Below are positions 24,588 to 33,494 of a stretch of 34,468 nt of DNA, piece by piece. The notes below the pieces were generated by a model. That model did not search any database. It was given only the letters and a program-made list of their open reading frames with translations, and was not told the DNA's origin. The DNA is from Candidatus Minthosoma equi (lineage in GTDB: Bacteria > Bacteroidota > Bacteroidia > Bacteroidales > Bacteroidaceae). Position 1 is the stretch's first letter. Every line of letters begins with the position of its first letter. The DNA is taken from assembly GCA_018064885.1 (NCBI GenBank), contig JAGHUI010000054.1:1-34468 (forward strand). The letters run 5' to 3'. A program made the position numbers and the translations under genes.

Positions 24588-24851
24588 TTATGCCTCAGCT
24601 ACTGGCTGGATAGAAACTGTGCTACGGTTGAGACGACCACGCTTGAATACTACAACTCCGTCAACGAGAGCATAGAGAGTGTCATCCTTACCGATACCTA
24701 CGTTCTTACCAGGATAGTGCTTTGTACCACGCTGACGAACGATAATGTTGCCAGCCTTAACTGTTTCACCACCGAAGTGCTTAAGTCCGAGTCTTTTTGA
24801 GTGTGACTCACGGCCGTTCTTAGAACTACCTACACCTTTTTTATGTGCCAT
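24588..24851 (-). CDS. rpmA: 50S ribosomal protein L27
   Basis: An 87-residue ribosomal protein L27, opening [16 protein letters not shown] and carrying the [15 protein letters not shown] block. Its N-terminal tail reaches toward the peptidyl-transferase centre. There is no cleavable N-terminal extension of the firmicute kind. It follows rplU by 77 bp in the usual order. Confidence 0.98.
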   Translation of the reverse strand: MAHKKGVGSSKNGRESHSKRLGLKHFGGETVKAGNIIVRQRGTKHYPGKNVGIGKDDTLYALVDGVVVFKRGRLNRSTVSIQPVAEA

Positions 24852-24928
24852 GTTGAAAAACTGTCTGAATTAATTAGATTAATGAAATTGATGTGTATCA
24901 CTCAAATTCTTTTGTGTTCTGTCTTTGC

Positions 24929-25246
24929 TTATGCAACGATAGACTTAACGAGAACCTCTGTGAACTGCTCGCGGTGACCATTGAGCTTGCGGTAGCCCTT
25001 ACGACGACGCTTGTGGAAAACGAGAACCTTGTCACCCTTTACGAGTGGAGAAACAACCTCAAGGACAACCTTAGCGCCCTCTACAGCTGGAGTTCCTACT
25101 GTTACTACACCGTCGTTGTCAACCAACAACACTTTCTCAATTTCAACAGTTGCATTAGCCTCTACATCCTTGATGTGGTGAACGAAGAGCTTCTTGCCCT
25201 CCTCAATCTTGAACTGCTGACCCTGAATTTCTGCAATTACGTACAT
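24929..25246 (-). CDS. rplU: 50S ribosomal protein L21
   Basis: A 105-residue ribosomal protein L21 ([19 protein letters not shown]... with [18 protein letters not shown] near the C terminus), which binds 23S rRNA. It heads the rplU-rpmA operon. The leader of about 80 nt between promoter and start contains two small hairpins (CCGA/TCGG and AGGC/GCCT), which might serve for feedback by L21, though this is a guess from position. Confidence 0.98.
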   Translation of the reverse strand: MYVIAEIQGQQFKIEEGKKLFVHHIKDVEANATVEIEKVLLVDNDGVVTVGTPAVEGAKVVLEVVSPLVKGDKVLVFHKRRRKGYRKLNGHREQFTEVLVKSIVA

Positions 25247-25332
25247 TTTGTTTTAATTGTTTTAGGGTTGGGTCGGTAGGCGAAATGCCTCGTGCATTTA
25301 CTTTTTCGAGCCTTTCCGACATAAATCGGCTG

Positions 25333-25364
25333 CAAAGGTACGACATTTCTGTCAATCGAGCAAA
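25333..25364 (-). promoter_or_regulatory. Promoter of rplU-rpmA
   Basis: On the minus strand: TTTG (25364-25361), 20 bp, TACCTTTG (25340-25333), an exact consensus match located in the gap before rplU. Confidence 0.8.
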
Positions 25365-25442
25365 AGATTTTGCAAATATTTTTGTTCTTCTCGCTAATAT
25401 TTGGAATATGCGGTTTTATATGCTGTATATGGATGGTATTGT

Positions 25443-28400
25443 TTACATTCTACCGCCACCAAAGCCTCCAGCACCGCCGTTTCCTCCGCGTTGGCCGCCG
25501 CCGTTTCCTCCGCGCTGGCCTCCGCCTTCGCCTCTTTGACCTCCCTCGTTGCGTTCGCCTCTGCTTGCACCTGCATCTGGACGCTCATAATATCCGCTTT
25601 CCATTCTTTGCTGACGAAGGTTCTGGCGTGCTTGCCTGCTGCCAAATGTGTTGAATCGGTAGATAAGCGTACCCATGAAGTATGAGTGAACGCTGTTGTT
25701 CTCTGTGTCTCGGCGTGAGTAAGCGCTGATGCTTCGGCTGATGTTGCTGCGCTGGTTCAGGATATCATATACCTGGAGAGTTGCTGTCATATTCTTCTTT
25801 CTGAGGAATCGATAGCTGACCTGTGCATTCCATATGAGCTCGTTAGTGTTCATTTCAGCAGAGCTGTAACCACGGCGGCTGCTCATGTTGATGTCAGTGT
25901 TGTAGCCAAAGCCGAATGGGAAGTTACCTGTTGATGACAAGCCGTAGCTGAAGTTATAGTAGCTGCTGTTACTTGTAGGAACGAGCTCATTGTTTGTCTT
26001 CTGCCAGTTGAATCGTCCATTAGCTCTCACATCAATGTTCTCCAGACGCATAGTAATGCTCAAGTTTGAGTTTATGCCATTGTTCTTAACCGTGTTCTTG
26101 AGCGTCTGCTTGTTCTGGTATATGTAACCCACGTTGTTCCTGAAGTTATATGATACACGCATGCTTGTCGTAAGCTTATCCCATCCGAGAGGAGTGTTGA
26201 ATCCAGCTTCTGCACTCGCATTCCAGTCACCGTTGATGTTCACAGGCTGGCTTCTCTGTCCACCGGTTTCAGGATTGTATTCCGTTTTGTTCTCTATGCT
26301 GTTAAGTGTATTGCTGTACGAAATACGTCCATTGATAGACTGCTTTGTCGCATCGAAGTAACGGTTGTAGTCAGCGCTGAAATTGTTTGTGAAAGAAGGC
26401 TTCAAGTCTGGGTTACCCTCACGAATGTTCAGCGGATTGCTGTTATCTGTCAAGTTGAACAAATCCGTCATGTTAGGCTGCTGTGAATTGCCTCGGTACG
26501 AGAAATTCAGAGTGTGGCGATTTGAGAATCTGAAGCGTACATTAGCAGTAGGAGAGATGCGTGAGAAATTGCGGCTTGCAATAGTGTCAAGCCCCTGGTA
26601 CTGATACACCATCTTCTGGTTCTGCTCCTCGATTCTTAAACCTACAGTAGCGTTAAGCAGCTGTGTGATGTAGCGCAACTGAAGATCGATGTTGTGAGTC
26701 TTGTTGATGTTGTCGCTGTAACGTGACAGACGATTGCTTCGGAAATTCTTGATGTCCATAGTGTCAGGGAACTGACCATGCATCTGGTAGTAATTCCAAA
26801 TGTCTTTGCCTATTGCATCAATTTCAGCAAAGTCGTATGTGTTACCATCGCTGTGACGCTTCTGATAGCTGTATGTGTAGTTGAGCTGCAGATAAAGCTG
26901 CTGGTTCTTGTCTATGTTTCTGAAAATAGGCTCATTCCAAGAACCGCCTATAGAGTAGCTCTTGTTGTCCGAAGGATTGTCTCTCAAGCGGAAGGTAAGG
27001 TCTGTGGAGTCATTCCTCTGGTAGTAGATAACGTTGGATTGGCTCCAGGACTTGCTGCCATTGCCGCTTGTCGCACCATTCAGTCTGAGACTCACATTAC
27101 GTCCGGCAAAGCCAGTAGGCGTGTTGTCTCCGAACCATGGCGCACCCTTGAGGCGTCGGTTGAGCGTCATGTTGCCCTGCCAGCTGTATGAATCGCCGTC
27201 AGACCAGTTTGTGGAAGCGTTCTCGTTGATCTTTATGTCATGGCTGATTTTGTCCAGTTCGTCCAAAGGATTTCTCACGCCGTTTTGGTATGGATCGTCG
27301 TTGAACTGAGCACTCATGTTGCTGGAATTGCTCTTTGTCTTTCCGAGGTTGAAAGAAGGTTGGAAGAGCAAGGTAGTAACGGAGTCGATCTTCCACTCAA
27401 GCTTGAAGTTTCCGGAACCAGAATTGTTCTTATTGATGTTCTGGTTACGGCTGTTGTTGAATGTTGATGTTGTGTTGAGCCAGTTCTCCGAGCTGGTCTT
27501 GGTGCGTGTGTCACTCTTTCGGTAGTTGTAAATAAGATTTCCTCCAACCTCAAGCTTCTCTTTGCTTCCATACATCAATCTTGCGCCCAGCTGACCGTTG
27601 GTGTTGTTGCCATTGCCGCCTCCGCGATCGCCAGCGTTTCCAATGTTTCCTGTAATTGTGGTCTGATAATTGTCGCGGAAACTGCGCACCTCAGCTCTTT
27701 CCTGATACTTCTTCTCGGTACCGTATCCAGCGTTGAAGTTGCCGTTCCATCCGTTCTTGAATCCCTTGCGAATGGTGAGATCCATAACGGTCTCCTCATT
27801 GCCGTCATCGATGCCGGTGATGCGAGCATTGTCAGACTGACGGTCGTAAGTCTTGATCTTCTGTATGATTTCTGATGGCAAGTTCTTCATTGCCATATTC
27901 TGGTCGTTGCCGAAATACTCCTTGCCCTCCACCAAGATTCTCTTTACGGTCTTTCCGTTCACCTTGATGGTTCCGTCCTCAACTTCCACGCCTGGCAGTT
28001 TCTTCACAAGATCCTCCAGCACACTTCCTTCTGGCAGTTTGAAAGCGTCTGCATTATATATTAATGTGTCATCCTTGACCTCCACCTCTTGCAGCTGGGC
28101 AGTAACGACAGCCTGCGCCAGCTCGATAGTTCCAGGCACGAGCTTTACGGTACCAACAGTCACGTTGATACCAGAGCTTTGACTGATGGTTATTCTTTTG
28201 AACAGATTATGATAGCCGATGTACGACACCTTTATCACATATGTGCCCATCTTGAGGTTTTTGATGGCAAACGAACCGTCTTCGTTTGTCGTTCCTCCAG
28301 TCACCATTTTCGTAGAGTCTGGAGTCATGACCATAACTGTTGAGCGCATCAAAGGCTCGCCGTTTTCATTGTCAACGATTTTACCTCTTAAAGTTACTTG

Positions 28401-28466
28401 TGCCATGGCGGAGCTTGCCACCGAAATCAAGAATGCTGTTAGAAGAAATTTCAAAAAGTATTTCAT
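25443..28466 (-). CDS. Outer-membrane beta-barrel protein with Gly/Arg-rich tail
   Basis: A 1007-residue outer-membrane protein. A signal peptide (about 1-22) is followed by a CarboxypepD_reg-like beta-sandwich (about 24-108, VTLRGKIVDNENGEPL...), a plug-like region (about 115-230 with LPGVEVEDGTIKVNGK) and a long beta-barrel of the OMP_b-brl_3 kind. No TonB box is recognisable and no SusD partner lies nearby, so uptake of a specific substrate cannot be claimed. The last 40 residues or so are almost only Gly, Arg, Gln, Asn and Glu with repeated GGQRGG/GGNGG units, probably a flexible tail. Asn-rich stretches also occur in the barrel. The gene is flanked by rplU-rpmA and rubrerythrin and appears monocistronic. 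Confidence 0.88.
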   Translation of the reverse strand: MKYFLKFLLTAFLISVASSAMAQVTLRGKIVDNENGEPLMRSTVMVMTPDSTKMVTGGTTNEDGSFAIKNLKMGTYVIKVSYIGYHNLFKRITISQSSGINVTVGTVKLVPGTIELAQAVVTAQLQEVEVKDDTLIYNADAFKLPEGSVLEDLVKKLPGVEVEDGTIKVNGKTVKRILVEGKEYFGNDQNMAMKNLPSEIIQKIKTYDRQSDNARITGIDDGNEETVMDLTIRKGFKNGWNGNFNAGYGTEKKYQERAEVRSFRDNYQTTITGNIGNAGDRGGGNGNNTNGQLGARLMYGSKEKLEVGGNLIYNYRKSDTRTKTSSENWLNTTSTFNNSRNQNINKNNSGSGNFKLEWKIDSVTTLLFQPSFNLGKTKSNSSNMSAQFNDDPYQNGVRNPLDELDKISHDIKINENASTNWSDGDSYSWQGNMTLNRRLKGAPWFGDNTPTGFAGRNVSLRLNGATSGNGSKSWSQSNVIYYQRNDSTDLTFRLRDNPSDNKSYSIGGSWNEPIFRNIDKNQQLYLQLNYTYSYQKRHSDGNTYDFAEIDAIGKDIWNYYQMHGQFPDTMDIKNFRSNRLSRYSDNINKTHNIDLQLRYITQLLNATVGLRIEEQNQKMVYQYQGLDTIASRNFSRISPTANVRFRFSNRHTLNFSYRGNSQQPNMTDLFNLTDNSNPLNIREGNPDLKPSFTNNFSADYNRYFDATKQSINGRISYSNTLNSIENKTEYNPETGGQRSQPVNINGDWNASAEAGFNTPLGWDKLTTSMRVSYNFRNNVGYIYQNKQTLKNTVKNNGINSNLSITMRLENIDVRANGRFNWQKTNNELVPTSNSSYYNFSYGLSSTGNFPFGFGYNTDINMSSRRGYSSAEMNTNELIWNAQVSYRFLRKKNMTATLQVYDILNQRSNISRSISAYSRRDTENNSVHSYFMGTLIYRFNTFGSRQARQNLRQQRMESGYYERPDAGASRGERNEGGQRGEGGGQRGGNGGGQRGGNGGAGGFGGGRM

Positions 28467-28586
28467 TAGTTAGCTATATTTTGTTTGTTAGACGTAAAAG
28501 GATAAAAAAGGTTTAATTCATGTTAAAGAAAATTTATTATTAATTAAAAATATAGTTAAATGTTGTTTTTTTTGAGGGAAAATGAC

Positions 28587-28594
28587 TAATTTTG
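28587..28594 (+). promoter_or_regulatory. -7 box before reverse rubrerythrin
   Basis: TAATTTTG is an exact TAnnTTTG match about 59 bp before the start codon; GTTG at 28562-28565 lies 21 bp upstream as a poor -33 candidate. Confidence 0.45.
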
Positions 28595-28652
28595 CCATAC
28601 TAAATCACAAATATAAAGTAATTCTAACATTTTAATCAAAAAAATTATTCTT

Positions 28653-29216
28653 ATGTCAAAGAAATGGGTATGCCCAGTTTGCGGCTATGTTTATGAGGGA
28701 GAGAATCCTCCAGAGAAATGTCCACAGTGTAAGGTTCCAGGTTCTAAGTTCAAGGTAAAGGAAGGAGACGGACTCAATTTTGCATGTGAGCATGAGCTTG
28801 GCGTTGCAAAAGCAATTCCAGAGAGCGAGGAAGGTGCGTTCGTTCTTCAGGGACTTCACGATCACTTCAATGGTGAGTGCTCTGAGGTCGGTATGTATCT
28901 TGCAATGGCACGTGTTGCTGATCGCGAAGGCTATCCAGAAGTGTCAGAGGCATTCAAGCGCTATGCATGGGAAGAGGCAGAGCATGCTGCTAAGTTTGCA
29001 GAGCTCCTTGGCGAGATTGTTTGGGATACTAAGACAAACCTCAAGAAGCGCATGGAAGCAGAAGAAGGTGCATGCGCAGCTAAGCTCGATATTGCTAAGG
29101 TTGCTAAGAAGCTTGACCTTGATGCTATCCACGATACTGTTCATGAGATGGCTAAGGACGAGGCACGTCACGGTGCAGGCTTCCAGGGTCTCTACAACCG
29201 TTACTTCAAGGACTAA
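28653..29216 (+). CDS. Reverse rubrerythrin (peroxide reductase)
   Basis: A 187-residue oxidative-stress protein that reduces hydrogen peroxide to water. The rubredoxin domain is N-terminal: C7-x2-C10 and C23-x2-C26 bind one iron. The ferritin-like diiron domain follows (about 60-185) with E75/E78 in GECSEVG and two ExxH pairs, E108-AE-H111 and E170-AR-H173. In ordinary rubrerythrin the rubredoxin part is C-terminal, so this is the 'reverse' form known from clostridia and other anaerobes. The codons look like those of a highly expressed gene. A strong terminator follows. Confidence 0.93.
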   Translation: MSKKWVCPVCGYVYEGENPPEKCPQCKVPGSKFKVKEGDGLNFACEHELGVAKAIPESEEGAFVLQGLHDHFNGECSEVGMYLAMARVADREGYPEVSEAFKRYAWEEAEHAAKFAELLGEIVWDTKTNLKKRMEAEEGACAAKLDIAKVAKKLDLDAIHDTVHEMAKDEARHGAGFQGLYNRYFKD

Positions 29217-29248
29217 TCGTTTTTCCAGCACATTATTATTTATTACAT

Positions 29249-29280
29249 AAAAGATGGCATGTGTGAGCATGCCATCTTTT
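29249..29280. terminator. Bidirectional terminator
   Basis: A perfect 13-bp stem (29249-29261 with 29268-29280) around TGTGAG; the stem starts with AAAA and ends with TTTT, so it can work on both strands. It lies between the convergent rubrerythrin and lipoprotein genes. Confidence 0.85.
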
Positions 29281-29330
29281 ATCTTTTTTCATCATTTTTC
29301 CGTTTTTCTGCTTTTCCACTTTTCCGATCT

Positions 29331-30146
29331 CTATCTTGTTGCTACAAACAGAGTGGAGCTGGATGCCGTTTTGCCGTTGCATGCAGTCTTTACGCTGATG
29401 CCTACAGACTCTCCAGAGCGAGCCTTCTTGCAATATATGCGTCCCGTGTAGCGAATCTTCTGTCCAGGCTGGAGGTTTGTGGTGAGCGAAGGACTGGTGT
29501 TGTAGTCTTTCTCATCATCAATGGCAATGCTGATTGTCACGTCATAAAGAACAGAATTGGAAACATTTGTTATGTAGCTCTCCACCTCAAGAGTCTCGCC
29601 CTTGTTTGCGTATCCGTCGCCATTAGCATCGGTGTATGTGAGGTCGGAGATTGTTATTGCAGATGTTGGTACAGCGTCAGAGTAAGTCGAATTGCCGTAG
29701 TTGTAGCTGTCGTTGCCAGCTGTTGAGCCATTGTAAGCGCCGCCGCCAATCTGGTAATCCTGATTGCCATAGTATCCGCCATTGCCAGAATTGCCATTGC
29801 TGTAAGTTGTTGTCTCGTTTGATGTGTTTGGGTAATTGTAGGCATCGTACTGTCTGCGTGCAGACTCAGCCTCAGCCTTCTCTTTTTCCTCGATAGCAGA
29901 AGCTATGCCCACGCCAAGCACAGCGCCTATGCCCATGCCGATGAGGCTTCCGAGTGCAGCATTGTCGCCGCGGTAGTGACCGTGATGGTGATAGCCATGA
30001 CCTCCTGAAAGCCAGCCGATGGCGCCACCTATGTCAGAACCGATCATTGCTCCTGTCACACCGCCAGCAGCCTGGTAGCTGCTTGAGCAGCTTGCTAAGA
30101 ATACGCAACTTGCCATTGCAAGTGTCATGATGTTAGTCTTTCTCAT
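29331..30146 (-). CDS. Glycine-zipper lipoprotein
   Basis: A 271-residue exported lipoprotein: signal peptide with lipobox LASC, lipid-attachment Cys at 20. Residues about 24-90 carry glycine-zipper stretches (GGVTGAMIGSDIGGAIG and GSLIGMGIGAVLGVGIASAI) separated by a His-rich GGHGYHHHGHYRG segment. A low-complexity Asn/Gly/Tyr linker (about 105-160) leads to a C-terminal beta domain (about 165-271, with ISDLTYTDANGDGYANKGE) that resembles an Ig-like or CARDB-type fold. The function is unknown; glycine-zipper lipoproteins usually sit in the outer membrane. The His cluster might bind metal. Confidence 0.8.
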   Translation of the reverse strand: MRKTNIMTLAMASCVFLASCSSSYQAAGGVTGAMIGSDIGGAIGWLSGGHGYHHHGHYRGDNAALGSLIGMGIGAVLGVGIASAIEEKEKAEAESARRQYDAYNYPNTSNETTTYSNGNSGNGGYYGNQDYQIGGGAYNGSTAGNDSYNYGNSTYSDAVPTSAITISDLTYTDANGDGYANKGETLEVESYITNVSNSVLYDVTISIAIDDEKDYNTSPSLTTNLQPGQKIRYTGRIYCKKARSGESVGISVKTACNGKTASSSTLFVATR

Positions 30147-30191
30147 AATCTTCCTTTTTTCTTATATTATCGTTATTGTACTTTCCTCAGA

Positions 30192-30971
30192 TTATTCATT
30201 GTTTATGAAATCGTCGATGAGTTGGCGTGCTATAGACATCTTGTCTGGAATAGGCGGCATATTGTCTTTGCCGAACCATCCAGCGCGATTGAGCTCCTCT
30301 TCCTGAATACGGATATCTCCGCTTTTCCAGTCGGCGGTGAATCCAATCATTACTCCGCAAGGATAAGGCCAAGACTGACTGCCGAAGTATTTGAGGTTTT
30401 CTATCTCAAGCCCCACTTCCTCTCTCACCTCGCGAATAACACATTCCTCCAGTGTCTCTCCTGTCTCCACGAATCCTGCCACGAGTCCGTACATCTCGCT
30501 TCGGCGGAAGGTTTTTGCATTCACCAGCAGAATGCTATCTCCTTTCCTGATTCTCACGATGATGGCGGGCGACACCTGCGGCCACACTTCCTTTCCGCAG
30601 TTAGTGCATTTCTTGCTTATGATGGTGGAACGCTTCATTGGCGCTCCGCACACTCCGCAGTACCGTGTCGATGTGTTCCAGTAAAATAGCTCTGCAGCCT
30701 TTCCTGCCATGTCGTAAACGTGGTGAGGCAGCAGGTTCCACGACTCCCTGAGTCCTACGGTGTGCAAGTCCTTCATGTCCGAGGGCGGTGTATTGAACTG
30801 GCATGCCATGCAGGGATGTCCATCCATCGGCGGCAATTCCTGCTGCGGAGTCCAATCTTTAACGGGCAATGGACATTCCTCGTACAGAGGTATGGAATAT
30901 GTGTCTCCTTTTTTCTCCAGCAAAATGTTATTGCTGATGAACAAGAACCAGTATGTTCCGTTGTTTGCCAT
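30192..30971 (-). CDS. nudC: NADH pyrophosphatase NudC
   Basis: A 259-residue Nudix hydrolase that splits NAD(H) into NMN(H) and AMP and can remove NAD caps from RNA. The zinc ribbon has C105, C108, C122 and C125; the Nudix box GFVETGETLEEC...REVREEVG spans residues 166-188; the family-specific SQxWPxPx motif follows as SQSWPYP at 198-204 (usual SQPWPFP, so Ser replaces Pro). The length is normal. It has its own consensus promoter and reads toward the lipoprotein gene 45 bp away, with which it may share a transcript. Confidence 0.95.
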   Translation of the reverse strand: MANNGTYWFLFISNNILLEKKGDTYSIPLYEECPLPVKDWTPQQELPPMDGHPCMACQFNTPPSDMKDLHTVGLRESWNLLPHHVYDMAGKAAELFYWNTSTRYCGVCGAPMKRSTIISKKCTNCGKEVWPQVSPAIIVRIRKGDSILLVNAKTFRRSEMYGLVAGFVETGETLEECVIREVREEVGLEIENLKYFGSQSWPYPCGVMIGFTADWKSGDIRIQEEELNRAGWFGKDNMPPIPDKMSIARQLIDDFINNE

Positions 30972-30992
30972 TGTTTATCTTGTATTTCGGGG

Positions 30993-31024
30993 CAAAATTA
31001 CAGATAATCGCAACATTGACCAAA
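30993..31024 (-). promoter_or_regulatory. Promoter of nudC
   Basis: On the minus strand: TTTG (31024-31021), 20 bp, TAATTTTG (31000-30993), an exact consensus match; the nudC ATG follows 21 bp later. Confidence 0.8.
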
Positions 31025-31062
31025 TATAAAGTGTTTAATTTCGTTAAGATATGATGTAAAGT

Positions 31063-31093
31063 TTTGTGTTAAAAAAAAATATTCTTAATTTTG
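31063..31093 (+). promoter_or_regulatory. Promoter of the GH25 lysozyme gene
   Basis: TTTG at 31063-31066, 19 bp, TAATTTTG at 31086-31093. It lies inside the longest open frame and so rules out the upstream start at 31066. Confidence 0.8.
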
Positions 31094-31134
31094 TACAATT
31101 AAATTTTTACAAATCAGATAGCCATCCCAAAACG

Positions 31135-31980
31135 ATGACACGTTACAGACAATTACACATATATATATTATTAACGCTTTTCTCTTTCTTTGCATTAAAC
31201 ATCTATGGCCAGAAGGCAAACAAGAATGTTAAGCCAAAAAAGGGCGAGCGTTCAGAATTCGTTGCAGACATACAGCCTGATCATATTGCGAGAAAGGCGC
31301 GTCCAGATCGCCATCCTAAAGAGTTGCCAATGCCAAACTTGTTCAGCAAGGGTGGCGGCAGGCATGTCTATGGCAGCACAGGCTTGCATGGCATCGACGT
31401 GAGCCACTATCAGGGTCGCATCGATTGGGATCAGGTGGCTCGTGACCCTAATGCAGGCTATGTGTATCTGAAAGCAACAGAAGGCGCAAACTATACCGAC
31501 GACACATATCAGCGCAATTTCAGCGAATGCAAGCGAGTTGGCTTGAAGGTGGGAAGCTACCTCTTCTTCCGTCCTAACACATCCGCAAGCGTCCAGTTCG
31601 AGCAGTTCCGCTCCGTCGTCAACACTCGCCAGCAGGATCTCATACCTCTCATCGATGCCGAATCGATGAATGGAGTGAGCATCGCCACCTTCCAGTCGCG
31701 CCTGCTTGAGTTGTGCCAGCTGCTCGAAAAGGAATATGGGAAAGCTCCTCTCATCTATACCGGACGCAATTTCTACAACAAGAACATTCACGGCAACGCC
31801 AAGCTTACAAGCTATAAATTCTTCATTGCAGCCTACTCGATGGAAGAGCCTCAGCTCTACGGCGATGAGGATTATTTGATGTGGCAATACACCGCTCAGG
31901 GACGTGTGCAGGGCATTCGCGGCGATGTGGACATGAGCCATTTCGTTGGTTCGCATACACTCAAGGAAATCCTGTACTAA
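31135..31980 (+). CDS. Secreted GH25 lysozyme
   Basis: A 281-residue exported muramidase of glycoside hydrolase family 25, which cuts the beta-1,4 link between MurNAc and GlcNAc in peptidoglycan. A signal peptide (about 1-26, ending NIYGQ) is followed by a Lys-rich linker and the GH25 barrel (about 85-275): GIDVSHYQG at its start, YLKATEG, GSYLFFRP, and the catalytic acid pair in LIDAES. It ends with LMWQYT and the GDVDMSHF motif typical of the family. The start at 31135 is chosen because the frame's earlier ATG lies in the promoter. It may serve cell-wall turnover or attack on other bacteria. Confidence 0.92.
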   Translation: MTRYRQLHIYILLTLFSFFALNIYGQKANKNVKPKKGERSEFVADIQPDHIARKARPDRHPKELPMPNLFSKGGGRHVYGSTGLHGIDVSHYQGRIDWDQVARDPNAGYVYLKATEGANYTDDTYQRNFSECKRVGLKVGSYLFFRPNTSASVQFEQFRSVVNTRQQDLIPLIDAESMNGVSIATFQSRLLELCQLLEKEYGKAPLIYTGRNFYNKNIHGNAKLTSYKFFIAAYSMEEPQLYGDEDYLMWQYTAQGRVQGIRGDVDMSHFVGSHTLKEILY

Positions 31981-32015
31981 CGCAAAAATGCCCATTAAAC
32001 TTGTAAAAAACACCT

Positions 32016-32060
32016 AAGGAGAGAAAATTTTTCAAGAAATTATCTCTTCTTTTATTTTTA
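32016..32060 (+). terminator. Terminator of the GH25 gene
   Basis: AAGGAGAGA (32016-32024) pairs with TCTCTTCTT (32043-32051, one G-T), with AATTT/AAATT extending the stem inward, followed by TTATTTTTATTT. Confidence 0.7.
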
Positions 32061-32065
32061 TTTGT

Positions 32066-32073
32066 TACTTTTG
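32066..32073 (+). promoter_or_regulatory. -7 box before the Fe-S scaffold gene
   Basis: TACTTTTG is an exact TAnnTTTG match 80 bp before the start codon. No TTTG lies 19-20 bp upstream. The gene's codon use suggests strong expression, so other promoter features may exist. Confidence 0.45.
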
Positions 32074-32152
32074 CAAATGGTAAACTGTGTTGCAGCAGTT
32101 TCAGCTAACTATGGCTTATAACATTTTTATTAATTAATAAAATTTCATTATT

Positions 32153-32854
32153 ATGGTTTATTCTAAGGAAGTACAGGAAATGTGCTGTGTAGCCAAGGGT
32201 CCTAACCACGGACCAGCTCCAATCCCAGAAGAGGGCAAGTGGATTCAGGCTAAGGAAATTAAGGACATCTCAGGTCTTACTCACGGTGTGGGTTGGTGCG
32301 CTCCTCAGCAGGGTGCTTGCAAGCTCACTCTCAATGTTAAGGAAGGCGTTATCGAGGAGTGTCTCGTTGAGACAATCGGTTGCTCTGGTATGACTCACTC
32401 TGCTGCTATGGCATCAGAAATTCTCCCAGGCAAGACTATCCTCGAGGCTCTCAACACTGACCTCGTTTGCGACGCTATCAACACTGCTATGCGCGAGCTC
32501 TTCCTCCAGATCGTTTACGGACGTACACAGTCTGCATTCTCTGAGGGCGGTCTCATGGTAGGTGCTGGTCTTGAAGACCTCGGTAAGGGTCTCATCTCTC
32601 AGACTGGTACTCTCTACGGCACAAAGGTTAAGGGTACTCGTTACCTCCAGCTCACTGAGGGCTACATCACTAAGATGTTCCTCGACGCTGACAACCAGGT
32701 TTGCGGTTATGAGTTCGTTCACATGGGCAAGTTCATGGACGCTATCAAGAAGGGTGTTCCTGCTGACGAGGCACTCAAGAGTGTTACAGGCACATACGGC
32801 CGCACAAAGGCTGAGGACGGTGCAGTTAAGAGTATTGACCCACGTAAAGAATAA
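32153..32854 (+). CDS. Fe-S cluster assembly scaffold-like protein
   Basis: A 233-residue protein of the family annotated as iron-sulfur cluster assembly scaffold and normally found beside the GGGtGRT protein. Cysteines at 11, 12, 49, 56, 70 and 77 (GWCAPQQGAC, EECLVETIGCSG) could hold a cluster in the NifU-N/IscU-like part. The biochemical role is not established to my knowledge. The codon use is extreme (CTC, GCT, GTT and ATC dominate), as in very highly expressed genes, and is shared with the GGGtGRT gene 640 bp downstream. A four-helix-bundle gene lies between the two. Confidence 0.8.
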   Translation: MVYSKEVQEMCCVAKGPNHGPAPIPEEGKWIQAKEIKDISGLTHGVGWCAPQQGACKLTLNVKEGVIEECLVETIGCSGMTHSAAMASEILPGKTILEALNTDLVCDAINTAMRELFLQIVYGRTQSAFSEGGLMVGAGLEDLGKGLISQTGTLYGTKVKGTRYLQLTEGYITKMFLDADNQVCGYEFVHMGKFMDAIKKGVPADEALKSVTGTYGRTKAEDGAVKSIDPRKE

Positions 32855-32868
32855 TTTTATTTACTATT
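32855..32868. repeat. Left arm of 14-bp inverted repeat
   Basis: The 14 bp right after the scaffold stop codon are the exact inverse of 33433-33446, on the far side of the four-helix-bundle gene. The sequence is AT-rich, so chance is not excluded. Confidence 0.5.
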
Positions 32869-32945
32869 GGACAATTTACGATTGACTATTTTTTCTATTT
32901 AGACATTCTTTGATTTGTTCATTTCTATTCGTAAGAATCTAAACA

Positions 32946-33323
32946 ATGACAGAATCCGAGTTGAAGTTTAGGCTAAAGCAGTTTGCGTTGCGGATCATCC
33001 ATCTGGTGGACGAAATGCCATACTCAACTTCTTCGAAAGCACTTGCTAATCAAATCATGCGGTCTGGCACATCACCATACGCCAATTATTGCGCAGCATG
33101 TATCGCCAAATCAGACAAAGATTTCATTAACAAGCTGAAAATGGTCGAAGAGGAACTTGACGAAACTTCACACTGGATTGAGTTGATAGGCGAGAGCGGC
33201 ATTAAACCAAAAGAACTGTTAGACAATCTCTACAAAGAGAATATAGAGCTCCTGAAGATTATTGTTGCCTCCATTGTCACTGTCAAAAGAAAGATGCTCA
33301 ACAACGAAATATCACAATTGTAG
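32946..33323 (+). CDS. Four-helix-bundle protein (IVS-encoded family)
   Basis: A 125-residue all-helical protein of the family first seen in intervening sequences of 23S rRNA genes (S23/four-helix-bundle proteins). Typical elements are LKQFALRIIHLVDEMP, MRSGTSPYANYCAA, KSDKDFINKLKMVEEELDET and WIELI. These small proteins form pentamers and have been linked to RNA or DNA binding; the function is unknown. The ATG at 32946 is the natural start. Its codon use is ordinary, unlike the strongly biased genes on both sides, and short inverted repeats flank it, so it looks like a later insertion. Confidence 0.88.
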   Translation: MTESELKFRLKQFALRIIHLVDEMPYSTSSKALANQIMRSGTSPYANYCAACIAKSDKDFINKLKMVEEELDETSHWIELIGESGIKPKELLDNLYKENIELLKIIVASIVTVKRKMLNNEISQL

Positions 33324-33432
33324 AAATATGAAATGTATTCCCCGTCGGTATGAGAACATCTCAATAACCAAAGGAGTATTCAAAACATCAGTGTTTCTGT
33401 AAAAATGAACAAATAAAATGTCTCAATAAATA

Positions 33433-33489
33433 AATAGTAAATAAAAAAATAATCCTAATAGTAGATAGTAAATAGCAAAATAGTAAATA
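33433..33489. repeat. Right arm and direct repeats of ATAGTAAATA
   Basis: ATAGTAAATA occurs three times (33434-33443, 33465-33474, 33480-33489). The first, extended to 33433-33446, is the inverse of 32855-32868. The repeats end 5 bp before the GGGtGRT start codon. Confidence 0.55.
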
Positions 33490-33494
33490 AGACT

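Noticed and set aside
25285-25685. Plus-strand open frames rich in Pro/Arg/Ser
   Set aside because: They mirror the Gly/Arg-rich repeats of the outer-membrane protein gene on the minus strand and the rplU promoter region.
31066-31134. Upstream start of the GH25 lysozyme
   Set aside because: It overlaps the -33 and -7 boxes of a consensus promoter and would hide the signal peptide behind 23 extra residues.
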